A stretch of DNA of 33,980 nt, taken from positions 1-33,980 of the forward strand of contig JALOQF010000048.1 of NCBI GenBank assembly GCA_025459425.1, given 5' to 3'. A program made the translations under genes and the position numbers. The notes below the pieces were generated by a model. The model was not told where the DNA came from and ran no database searches. It was given only the letters and a program-made list of their open reading frames with translations. This document shows, one piece after another, positions 1-6,616 of the stretch (its first letter is position 1; each line of letters starts with the position of its first letter). The stretch comes from Myxococcaceae bacterium (GTDB lineage: Bacteria > Myxococcota > Myxococcia > Myxococcales > Myxococcaceae).

Positions 1-1
1 G

Positions 2-247
2 GTGTCGAGTGGCGTGCTGGTGACGGAGCGTGTCGTGAGCGTCACCGGGGCGCCATTCTCGTCAGGGCAGGGCTGGTTCCCGGTGCCGCCTGCGCCGGTC
101 TCGTTGAATCCGGCAGTGGGCCCTTCCTGCGTCGGCACCGCCACGGGAATGGCGTGTGCGGTCAGCAGCCTCAGCCCGCCCGAGGTCTGGCTGGTCATGC
201 TCGGACCGTCGGGCGCGGTCTGGGAGCGCGCCGGGCCCATTCGGTAG
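2..247 (+). CDS. 3' end of an unidentified gene (partial)
   Basis: An open frame enters from the left edge and ends at a TAG at 245-247. Its third codon positions are about 80% G/C and G is frequent at first positions, as in coding DNA of this genome. I do not recognise the roughly 80 residues; they contain no clear domain and end in a hydrophobic stretch (VWLVMLGPSG). The opposite strand is also open across 1-240 in the frame that shares the same third positions, so a minus-strand gene starting at 240 and leaving the window is an alternative. The plus frame is preferred only because of its first-position G bias. The real start lies outside the window. Confidence 0.35.
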   Translation: MSSGVLVTERVVSVTGAPFSSGQGWFPVPPAPVSLNPAVGPSCVGTATGMACAVSSLSPPEVWLVMLGPSGAVWERAGPIR

Positions 248-393
248 CTGGGCCAGCTCGAACGAGCAGCCCTTCCGTTGACCCCGGGCTCGGGCGTGCC
301 GAGCGGACTCGCCCGAGAATGGTCGCCTGGGGCCACGCGCGAGTCGTGTGACGCCGACGGCCCTTGCTCAGGCGGTCTCCGTCCGCTCGACCG

Positions 394-1134
394 TTAGCGC
401 GCCACACCTCCCTCGAGCCGCTGGGCGAGCGCGGTGTGCCCGGCTGCGCGCGCCATGGACGCGGCCGTCTGCTTCGCCTTCGTCTTGGCCTTCACGTCAG
501 CCCCCTCGGCCAGCAGCGCGTCGACCAGCCCTTCGAGCCCGCGCTGCGCCGCCGCGTGGAGCGGGGTTCTCCCATCGGCCGCTGCGTCTGCGACGTTGGC
601 GCCCAGCGCGATGAGCAGGCGAGCGGCGTCGAGCGCACCGGCTTCGATGGCGAGCAACAGCGGCGTCTCGAGCGTCTTCTCGTCACACCCGTCGAGCTCG
701 TCGCCCTGGTCGATGCGGGCCCGGAGCGCGTCGAGGTCGTTCGCCTTCGCGGCGGCGGCGAGGCGCGGCACGGGGTCGGGCCGCCCGATGATGACCTTCC
801 CGCCCTGGTGAATCGTCATGGAGCCACCGCGCTCGATGACGAGCTTGCGCAGGTACAGCGTCTCGATGACGAGCCGCGCCTGACAGTGGCTGCAGCGCTT
901 CTCGGCGGCGGGCGTCGAAGCACCACAGAAGGGGCACGCGCGGACTTCTCCGCGCTCGGCGCCGACGACGACGTGGGCGCCGTCGATGACGACCTGGCCC
1001 GGTGCGTGCTCCCGAACGCCAGGGCCGAGCGCGTCGAGCCTCACGGCCGCGCCGCAGTACGGACAGCGGCGAAGCGAGTGCACGACGGGCGCGCGGCACG
1101 ACGTGCACTGCATCACCACCCGTGAACGAGTCAT
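394..1134 (-). CDS. Double zinc-ribbon / ankyrin-repeat protein
   Basis: This 246-residue protein has two four-cysteine zinc-ribbon-like knuckles: C10/C13 with C24/C27, and C67/C70 with C81/C84. A short beta-rich linker follows, then about three ankyrin-type repeats from residue 125 to the end, with the typical TPLLLAIEAG and TPLHAAAQRG signatures. No signal peptide or membrane segment is visible, so it is probably cytoplasmic. Zinc ribbons plus ankyrins suggest a protein- or nucleic-acid-binding adaptor, but no substrate can be named. The start is well supported: a GGAGG ribosome-binding site lies 6 nt upstream of the ATG at 1134. The downstream gene on this strand, if any, would begin at about 240. 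Confidence 0.85.
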   Translation of the reverse strand: MTRSRVVMQCTSCRAPVVHSLRRCPYCGAAVRLDALGPGVREHAPGQVVIDGAHVVVGAERGEVRACPFCGASTPAAEKRCSHCQARLVIETLYLRKLVIERGGSMTIHQGGKVIIGRPDPVPRLAAAAKANDLDALRARIDQGDELDGCDEKTLETPLLLAIEAGALDAARLLIALGANVADAAADGRTPLHAAAQRGLEGLVDALLAEGADVKAKTKAKQTAASMARAAGHTALAQRLEGGVAR

Positions 1135-1168
1135 GCGCGTCCTCCGAGGCAGAGAGCCGGCGTCGGCC

Positions 1169-1702
1169 TCACTTCGGTGTCGCCGACACCCACCAGTCGG
1201 GCTGCACCCACGCGACGCCAGCCGTGGCGGCCAGACTCACGCAGCGTGGAAACACCTCGGGTGGAGGGACCTCGACGCGCACCACCCTCGTCTCGAGCAC
1301 CGTGCCCTGGCCGAGCGCCGCGCGCAGCGCCTTCGCGGTGGTTCCCTTCTTCGGCACCACCAGCACGCCGCCGATGGGCACGCGCACCTTCGCGCCGCTC
1401 TCGTCGCGGTACACGGGCAAGAGCGCGGCGTCGGCGGCCAGCAGCACCGAGGCGTTCTCGACTCGCCACAGGCGCATACGGCCCTTGCGCCGACTCACCA
1501 TGGCGCCCTTCTCACGCAGCGCGGTGGCCTGCGCGTCGGAGCCATCACGGTCGGCCACGAGCGACTCGTCGAGGTGCACGGTGCGCGCAGTGGGCCCGTC
1601 TTGCCACGTGGCCGTCACCGGCCAGGCGCCGTGGTACTCGATGGGCGCGCCCGGCGCGGGCGTCACCAGCTGGGTCAAGACGAGAGCGAGCACCGAGGTC
1701 AT
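1169..1702 (-). CDS. Small exported protein resembling a stand-alone subtilisin prodomain
   Basis: From the ATG at 1702 the protein is 177 residues and opens with a signal peptide (hydrophobic MTSVLALVLTQLVTPAPG). The last ~70 residues follow the layout of the prodomain (inhibitor I9 / fervidolysin-like) that precedes subtilases: a G-V-L-V-V-P-K-K-G strand, an alanine-rich helix, a V-V-R-V-E-V strand, and an ending T-A-G-V-A-W-V-Q-P-D-W-W, comparable to the usual 'P-x-V-x-x-A-E-P-D-Y'. No catalytic domain follows. A kexin-like protease without its own prodomain lies two genes upstream on the same strand. A longer frame starts at 1831-1834 in a TGATG overlap with the Uma2 gene, but its added 43 residues are not signal-like, so the internal start is preferred. 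Upstream of 1702 no strong ribosome-binding site is visible. Confidence 0.65.
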   Translation of the reverse strand: MTSVLALVLTQLVTPAPGAPIEYHGAWPVTATWQDGPTARTVHLDESLVADRDGSDAQATALREKGAMVSRRKGRMRLWRVENASVLLAADAALLPVYRDESGAKVRVPIGGVLVVPKKGTTAKALRAALGQGTVLETRVVRVEVPPPEVFPRCVSLAATAGVAWVQPDWWVSATPK

Positions 1703-1830
1703 CGCGAAGGCCACAGTCTGACACGGACCGGGCGTCGAATTGAGAAACTGGCCGCGGTGGGAACGCGTGCCCGGCTCGAGGCCGGATTCATGAAGAGTCA
1801 ACCCTGGGCTCGAGCGCCCGGAGTGCACCA

Positions 1831-2385
1831 TCACGCGGGAGTCGGCTCGTACACGTCGGCGACGGGGAACGTGACGTCGAGCGAGGCGAGCGTCACCGTG
1901 CTCCCCGCTTCATGGATGGAGAGGACCCAGCGCTCGCCCTCACGTCGAAAAACCTCGATGCGTGGTGTGTCCTGGTTCACCAGCACGTACTCGAGCAGGG
2001 TTTCGAGCCGGCGGTAGTGCGCGAACTTCTCGCCTCGGTCGCTCCGCTCCGTCGCTTCGGAGAGGACTTCGACGATGACGGTCGGGTTGGTGATGGCGTC
2101 AGGGTCATCGGCGGCAGGGCGCTCACGACCACAGATGATGGTGAGGTCAGGGTAGGTCGCGCGGTCGGTGCGCTCGATACGAACCCGCAAATCGGAGGAG
2201 TAGGGGGTGCAAGGCTTTCCGCGAAGGGCCGTCCCCAGGACGCGCGCCATCGCGGCCGAGAGGCGCGCGTGCGTCGGTGTTCCCCCAGCCATCGCCCACA
2301 CGTCACCGCGAAGGTACTCGTGCTTCACCGCGCTCGTTCGTTCGCGCGACAGGTACTCGGCGTACGTCATCACCGGGTCCTTCAT
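1831..2385 (-). CDS. Uma2-family putative endonuclease (DUF820)
   Basis: This 184-residue protein is full length for the Uma2/DUF820 family, which has a PD-(D/E)XK nuclease-like fold and no settled biological role. Family landmarks visible are MTYAEYLSRE near the N-terminus, H22-E23-Y24, the YPDLTII strand with D80, the V-I-V-E-V-L-S core with E106, K120 in the G-E-K-F-A-H-Y helix, and a terminal segment E-Y-V-L-V. D80, E106 and K120 would form the metal-binding active site. It is cytoplasmic. Uma2 genes are typically multi-copy and patchy in cyanobacteria and myxobacteria, suggesting mobility, but no terminal repeats flank this one. Its stop overlaps an ATG of the following frame (TGATG at 1829-1833), so coupling with the prodomain-like gene is possible. 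Confidence 0.9.
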   Translation of the reverse strand: MKDPVMTYAEYLSRERTSAVKHEYLRGDVWAMAGGTPTHARLSAAMARVLGTALRGKPCTPYSSDLRVRIERTDRATYPDLTIICGRERPAADDPDAITNPTVIVEVLSEATERSDRGEKFAHYRRLETLLEYVLVNQDTPRIEVFRREGERWVLSIHEAGSTVTLASLDVTFPVADVYEPTPA

Positions 2386-2435
2386 TGGTCGTCAACGTAG
2401 TCGAAAGCCGCGCCGCGGCGCGACCTGCTGTGCGG

Positions 2436-4364
2436 TCAGCGACCGAAGAGCGTGAGCCTCCACGAGACCAGGCGCCCAACGTCCTGCGCCGCGAGGTCGC
2501 GCACCACCAGCCGCCACCGTCCATCGCCCGACTCGTCGAGGTGCCGCACGCTGGTGAAGGTGACTTGCGCGAGTGGGCTGCACGCCGGTTGTCCATTGCG
2601 CCCCGGCGCGCACGCGTGCTGCGGGTGGAGCCGCGAGAAGCCGCCGCCCTCGTGCTCGAGCCGCACCTCGAGGTCGCCCGAGTGCGGGTGCTCGATGGTC
2701 AGCGTCACCTCCACCACGTCGACCTCGGCGACGCCGCTGCCCTGCACGGTGATGACGTTCGACACGCCGGTGGCGCTCGCGTCGGGAATCGCCTGGTTCA
2801 CCTGTGCCACCGCGCTCGAGAACGTCTTCTCGGGAGCCCCCGCCACGAAGTCCTTCGCCAACTGCACGGCCGCCGTCGCGTTCACCACCCCGAAGCCGTA
2901 GTCGTGGTTCACGGAGAGCCCTGCGCCGTTGACGCTCCAGTCGGGGTGCGAGGGGTGGTTGCGCCGCGCCGAACGGGCCAGCACGCGCCGCACGTCGCGC
3001 CAGGTGAGTTGCGGGTTCTCCTGGAGCAGCAGCGCCACCACGCCCGCCACCAGCGGCGTCGACGCCGAGGTGCCTTCGAACGTCTGCGTGTAGTGCGGGT
3101 TGGCTGGCTCTCCCGCGGTGCGGCCCGAGTTGTAGCCGTCAGCGCCCGTGACGTCGGTGGTGACGAGGTAGCGCGCGCCGCGGTGCCCTGATGGAGCGCT
3201 CACCAGCACGTTCGCGCCCGCCTCGGCGTAGGCCGCCCGGGTGCCGTCGTCGCTCACCCCGCCGATGGCGAAGACGAAGCGGCTGTTCGCCTGGCCATCG
3301 AAGTTCGAGTCGTCGACGAAGCGCCCGTCGGCGCCGTTGCCCGAGGGGAAGAGGTACACGATGCCGCGGCCGCCGCGCCCTTCACGGGTGCCCCGCTCGA
3401 CGCCCATCAGCCACAGCGCGTCGGCGGTGGTGAGCTGCCCGGTGCCGTCGTCGGCGTCGCCCCAGCTGTTGTTGCTCACCTGCACCACGTCGAGGCCGCG
3501 CACCATCGCGTCGAGCTCGTTCGCCGAGGTGGAGTCCTGCAGCAGGTTGAACGAGGCCACGCTCGCCCGCGGCGCCACGCCACGCCCGCCCAGCCCGTTC
3601 TCGTCCCGCGCGCCGATGAGGCCCGCCACTGCGGTGCCGTGCTCCGCGAGGTCGGCGGTGGCGTTGCCGAGGTAGTCGTGGCTGCGCGTGACGTCGACGT
3701 TGGCGACGAGGTCTTCGTGCGCCAGGTCGACGCCATCGTCCACCACGCTCACCAGCACCCCTTCACCACGCACCGACGCCCAGGCGCCGATGACGGACAG
3801 GTCTTCACCTGCGCGGCCCTGAGATTGGCCGGTGTTCAACAGGTGCCACTGCTGTGAGTACAGCGGGTCTCCCAGGCCCGGCGTCACGGCCACCGTCACG
3901 CTCGCCGTCGCGCCGTCACAGTCGAGCGAGAACGTCTGCGTCGACGTCACCCGCAGCCTCATCGACCCGCTGGCCGGGCCCTCGCGGCCGGGCGGCGTCA
4001 CCGTGCAGCGCGAAGCGCCGACGGACTCCCAGGTGAGCGTGACGAGGTCGCCGCTCGACGCCGTCACCGGGAACGCGGCGAAGCGCACGATGCGCACCGG
4101 GTCGACCTCGACGCGAACGCTCGCCGTGGCAGCACCGCACGTCAGCCCGTAGTCCGTCGTGACGGCCGGCGTGACGGTGAGGGCACCGGCCACGCTGAGC
4201 GGCTGGTCTCCGGGCGTGAGGCGACAGGCCGCGGCGCCCATGCTGCTCCACGACAACTGCGTCGAGGCGCCAGCGACGACGCGCGCCGGCTCGGCGGTGA
4301 AGAAGCTGATGGAGGCCGGCGTGCACCCGGTCAGCACCACCACGCCGAGCACCAAAGCGCGCAT
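2436..4364 (-). CDS. Kexin-like S8 serine protease lipoprotein with two Ig-like domains and a P domain
   Basis: A lipoprotein signal ends at C14 (VVVLTGC). Two Ig-like repeats follow (about 17-90 and 91-163), each with an S-W-S/T-W-E-S strand and a cysteine pair. The proprotein-convertase-style entry segment D-P-L-Y-S-Q-Q-W-H-L-L-N-T-G is at about 166. The catalytic triad is visible: D209 (VVDDGVD), H242 (EHGTAVAG) and S433 (EGTSASTP), with oxyanion N343 (SGNG). The last ~125 residues form a P/homoB-type beta domain. The protein should be anchored in the envelope and cleave proteins outside the cytoplasm. It is odd in having no I9 prodomain between signal and catalytic domain; Ig-like domains occupy that place. 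A separate prodomain-like protein is encoded nearby at 1169-1702. No ribosome-binding site is obvious before the ATG. Confidence 0.93.
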   Translation of the reverse strand: MRALVLGVVVLTGCTPASISFFTAEPARVVAGASTQLSWSSMGAAACRLTPGDQPLSVAGALTVTPAVTTDYGLTCGAATASVRVEVDPVRIVRFAAFPVTASSGDLVTLTWESVGASRCTVTPPGREGPASGSMRLRVTSTQTFSLDCDGATASVTVAVTPGLGDPLYSQQWHLLNTGQSQGRAGEDLSVIGAWASVRGEGVLVSVVDDGVDLAHEDLVANVDVTRSHDYLGNATADLAEHGTAVAGLIGARDENGLGGRGVAPRASVASFNLLQDSTSANELDAMVRGLDVVQVSNNSWGDADDGTGQLTTADALWLMGVERGTREGRGGRGIVYLFPSGNGADGRFVDDSNFDGQANSRFVFAIGGVSDDGTRAAYAEAGANVLVSAPSGHRGARYLVTTDVTGADGYNSGRTAGEPANPHYTQTFEGTSASTPLVAGVVALLLQENPQLTWRDVRRVLARSARRNHPSHPDWSVNGAGLSVNHDYGFGVVNATAAVQLAKDFVAGAPEKTFSSAVAQVNQAIPDASATGVSNVITVQGSGVAEVDVVEVTLTIEHPHSGDLEVRLEHEGGGFSRLHPQHACAPGRNGQPACSPLAQVTFTSVRHLDESGDGRWRLVVRDLAAQDVGRLVSWRLTLFGR

Positions 4365-4418
4365 CGCCGGCGCCGATAGTCCGAAGCGCCGAGCCGGCGC
4401 AACGTGCTGCGCTCTGGC

Positions 4419-4793
4419 TCAGGACGACCGAGCGGGCAACGCCGTCCGCCGCGCCAGCTGCCAGCCCGCGCCGATGAAGAGCAGCTGCACCACGACCCGC
4501 ACGAGGGCAGCGCCGACTGGAGCGAACATGGGGTCGGGCCGCACGAAGTCCCACAGGTGCAGTGGCAGGTAGGCCAGGCAGAGCGCTGCGAAGGCGAGCC
4601 CCGCCAGCCGCCGCGTCCCGGGCCAGAGCGCGGCGAAGCCGATGGCCAGCTGGAGCACCCCCGTCACGGCAATCACCGGCCCGGCGGGAAGGAAGGACGG
4701 CACCAGCGGCACGAACTGGTCGGCCTGCAGGAAGTGGGCGGCGCCGCCCGCCAGCATCACCACGGCGACGACTCCGGTCAGCGCGCGCGTCAT
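4419..4793 (-). CDS. DoxX-like four-helix membrane protein
   Basis: This 124-residue protein has four hydrophobic segments (about 3-18, 37-58, 62-80 and 92-112). It carries the H-F-L-Q-x-D-Q-F-V-P-L-V-P-S-F-L-P motif after the first helix that marks the small DoxX-like family (COG4270 type). Members are inner-membrane proteins, often beside oxidoreductases, with poorly defined function. Its ATG overlaps the stop codon of the upstream dehydrogenase gene by 4 nt (ATGA at 4790-4793), so the two are translated as a unit. Because that dehydrogenase is disrupted, expression of this gene by coupling could be reduced. Confidence 0.85.
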   Translation of the reverse strand: MTRALTGVVAVVMLAGGAAHFLQADQFVPLVPSFLPAGPVIAVTGVLQLAIGFAALWPGTRRLAGLAFAALCLAYLPLHLWDFVRPDPMFAPVGAALVRVVVQLLFIGAGWQLARRTALPARSS

Positions 4794-5540
4794 GGCTTCT
4801 GCCTCTCGGCCGAGCCGTCAGCGCTCCGGGCCACGACGTCCCACCGCTTCCACTCGGCGATGCGCTGCTCGGTGCGGTGCACGGCGAGGTCCTGGGCGAA
4901 CGACCCCAGCAGCACGCGCGCCGGTGGCTCTGCCACGTCGACGATGGACAAGAGCGCCGCCACCGTGTCCTCCGGCCCGGGCAGCCGCATGCCCGTCGCT
5001 TGCGCCGCCATCGCGTCACGAATGGGCTGGTACTGCGGCAGGGGCGTCGAGCGGCGTGCCGAGGGCCCGGCCCAGTCCGTCGCGAAGCCGCCGGGCTCGA
5101 TGAGCGTGGTGCGAATGCCGAACATCGCCACCTCGGCCGCGAGCGCCTCGGTCAGCCCTTCGAGGGCCCACTTCGACGCGTGGTAGATGGACAGGTTGGG
5201 GAACGCGACCACACCGCCCACGCTCGACACCTGCAGCAGGTGGCCTCCGCCCTGCGCCCGAAACAGGGGAATGGCGGCCTGGGTCGTCCACAGCGCGCCG
5301 AAGAAGTTGGTCTCGAGCTGGGCCCGGGCGTCGGCCTCGGACAGCTCCTCGACGAACCCGAAGTGGCCGTAGCCCGCGTTGTTGACCACGACGTCGACGC
5401 GCCCGAAGTGAGCGCGCGCCGCCTCGAGTGCCTCGAAGCTCGCCGCTCGGTTCGTGACGTCGAGGCGGCAGGGCCGCCGTCGCCCAGGCTCTGCCGAAGC
5501 CGCGCGACGCGCCCGTGATGTACCAGGTCTTCTTTCCCAT
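4790..5540 (-). pseudogene. Short-chain dehydrogenase/reductase disrupted by an internal deletion and frameshift
   Basis: The start is sound: a GGAGG site lies 6 nt before the ATG at 5540, and the first 24 residues carry the nucleotide-binding motif TGASRGFG. The homologous continuation then jumps to another frame, beginning R-L-D-V-T-N-R-A-A, and runs intact to the stop with NNAG, the catalytic S of Q-V-S-S-V-G-G, and Y-H-A-S-K. NNAG falls at about residue 54 instead of the usual 85, so about 30 residues covering beta-2 and the cofactor-specificity loop are missing and the frame is shifted. The junction (about 5464-5478) is a small inverted repeat, GGCGGC-AGG-GCCGCC. It could be real decay or an assembly or sequencing collapse at a hairpin. 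The intact family would be NADP-dependent oxidoreductases, typically regulated by a divergent AraC gene as here. Confidence 0.8.
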
Positions 5541-5624
5541 GTTGGTCCTCCGTGTGTGGGTTGGTGCTGGCCACTTCGTACGGCGGGGAGGCTTCGGTGG
5601 CCTGCCAGAAGCTCGCTCGTGCTT

Positions 5625-5642
5625 GCCTGATTCTCTTCAGGC
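5625..5642. promoter_or_regulatory. Perfect inverted repeat in the divergent SDR/AraC intergenic region
   Basis: GCCTGA-TTCTCT-TCAGGC is a perfect 6-6-6 dyad, 15 nt upstream of the AraC-gene ATG and 84 nt upstream of the dehydrogenase ATG. It is the clearest symmetry in the 117-bp shared promoter region. The position suits autoregulation, but AraC proteins more often bind direct repeats, so a different regulator or chance is possible. Confidence 0.35.
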
Positions 5643-5657
5643 TCGTAGTTTTTGTGT

Positions 5658-6566
5658 ATGACGGCCATTCCCGGGTTGCTTCCCGCTGACGCGGCCATTG
5701 AGCGCCTCACGGCAGAGGCGACCCGCATCGCAAGCCAGTCATCGACGAGGAACGGCCCCATGGCCACCCTCATGCCCGGCGTGAGCTTGTTGCAGCACGA
5801 GGAGCCGACGCTCGCCGAGGGGGTCACCTACACGCCGCTCGTTTGCCTGATACTCCGCGGGCGGAAAGAGACCTCGTTCGCTGGCAGGACGATGCGCGTC
5901 AGGGCTGGAGAGCTGCTGCTCGTCAGCCACGACGTGCCCATCGTCGCGCGCGTTCTCGAGGCGCCCTACCTGGCGCTCGTCTTCGAGCTCGAGCTCTCCA
6001 TGCTCAGGAGCCTGTACGAAGAGGTCGGTGAGGCCGTGCCTGCCAGCGACCGGGGGCAGGCCGTGCAGGTCGCGCGCGCTCCCGTCGCCATCGTCGAGGT
6101 CTTCGAACGCCAGCTGGCCCTCGTCGACGCGCCCATCGATGCGCGGGTGCTCGGGCCGATGCTCCGGCGCGAGCTTCACTACCGGCTGCTCTTCGCGCCC
6201 TTCGGAGCCATGCTGCGCGACCTCCTTCGCCACGACAGCGACGCCAGCGCCATCGCGCGGGCCATCGGCATTCTCCGCCGCGACTTTCGCAAGACCATCG
6301 CGATTCCCCAGCTCGCGCGTGACGTGGGCATGAGCAGCTCGGCGTTCCACAAACACTTCAAGCGGGTCACCTCGGTGTCTCCGCTGCAGTACCAGAAGGG
6401 CCTGCGGCTCGACGAGGCACGCCGGGCGCTCCGCTTCGGGAACGAGCCCGTCTCGTCGGTCGCGTACGACGTCGGCTACGAGAGCCCGACGCAGTTCAGC
6501 CGCGAGTACGCGCGCCGCTTTGGGCGACCGCCGAGCCGGGACGCAGGTCAGGCAACGTCAGGGTGA
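5658..6566 (+). CDS. AraC-family transcriptional regulator
   Basis: This 302-residue cytoplasmic regulator has an N-terminal AraC_N-type cupin-like sensing domain (about 15-190, including L-V-C-L-I-L-R-G-R-K and L-L-L-V-S-H-D-V-P-I). A C-terminal pair of helix-turn-helix motifs spans about 205-295: I-P-Q-L-A-R-D-V-G-M-S-S-S-A-F-H-K-H-F and V-S-S-V-A-Y-D-V-G-Y-E-S-P-T-Q-F-S-R. The frame can begin at a TTG at 5652, but the ATG at 5658 is chosen. It is transcribed divergently from the dehydrogenase/DoxX pair across 117 bp. In this family the regulator usually controls the adjacent oxidoreductase in response to a small aromatic or toxic compound; the inducer cannot be read from the sequence. The regulator appears intact although its likely target gene is broken. 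Confidence 0.93.
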   Translation: MTAIPGLLPADAAIERLTAEATRIASQSSTRNGPMATLMPGVSLLQHEEPTLAEGVTYTPLVCLILRGRKETSFAGRTMRVRAGELLLVSHDVPIVARVLEAPYLALVFELELSMLRSLYEEVGEAVPASDRGQAVQVARAPVAIVEVFERQLALVDAPIDARVLGPMLRRELHYRLLFAPFGAMLRDLLRHDSDASAIARAIGILRRDFRKTIAIPQLARDVGMSSSAFHKHFKRVTSVSPLQYQKGLRLDEARRALRFGNEPVSSVAYDVGYESPTQFSREYARRFGRPPSRDAGQATSG

Positions 6567-6616
6567 ATCTCGGCGGCGGCCCGCGCAGCCACGGCCAGGC
6601 AGGCTGAGCGAGCTCG

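Noticed and set aside
5541-5827. N-terminal extension of the dehydrogenase frame into the AraC gene
   Set aside because: It overlaps the 5' part of a well-supported divergent gene and shows no homology; the true start has a GGAGG site at 5540.
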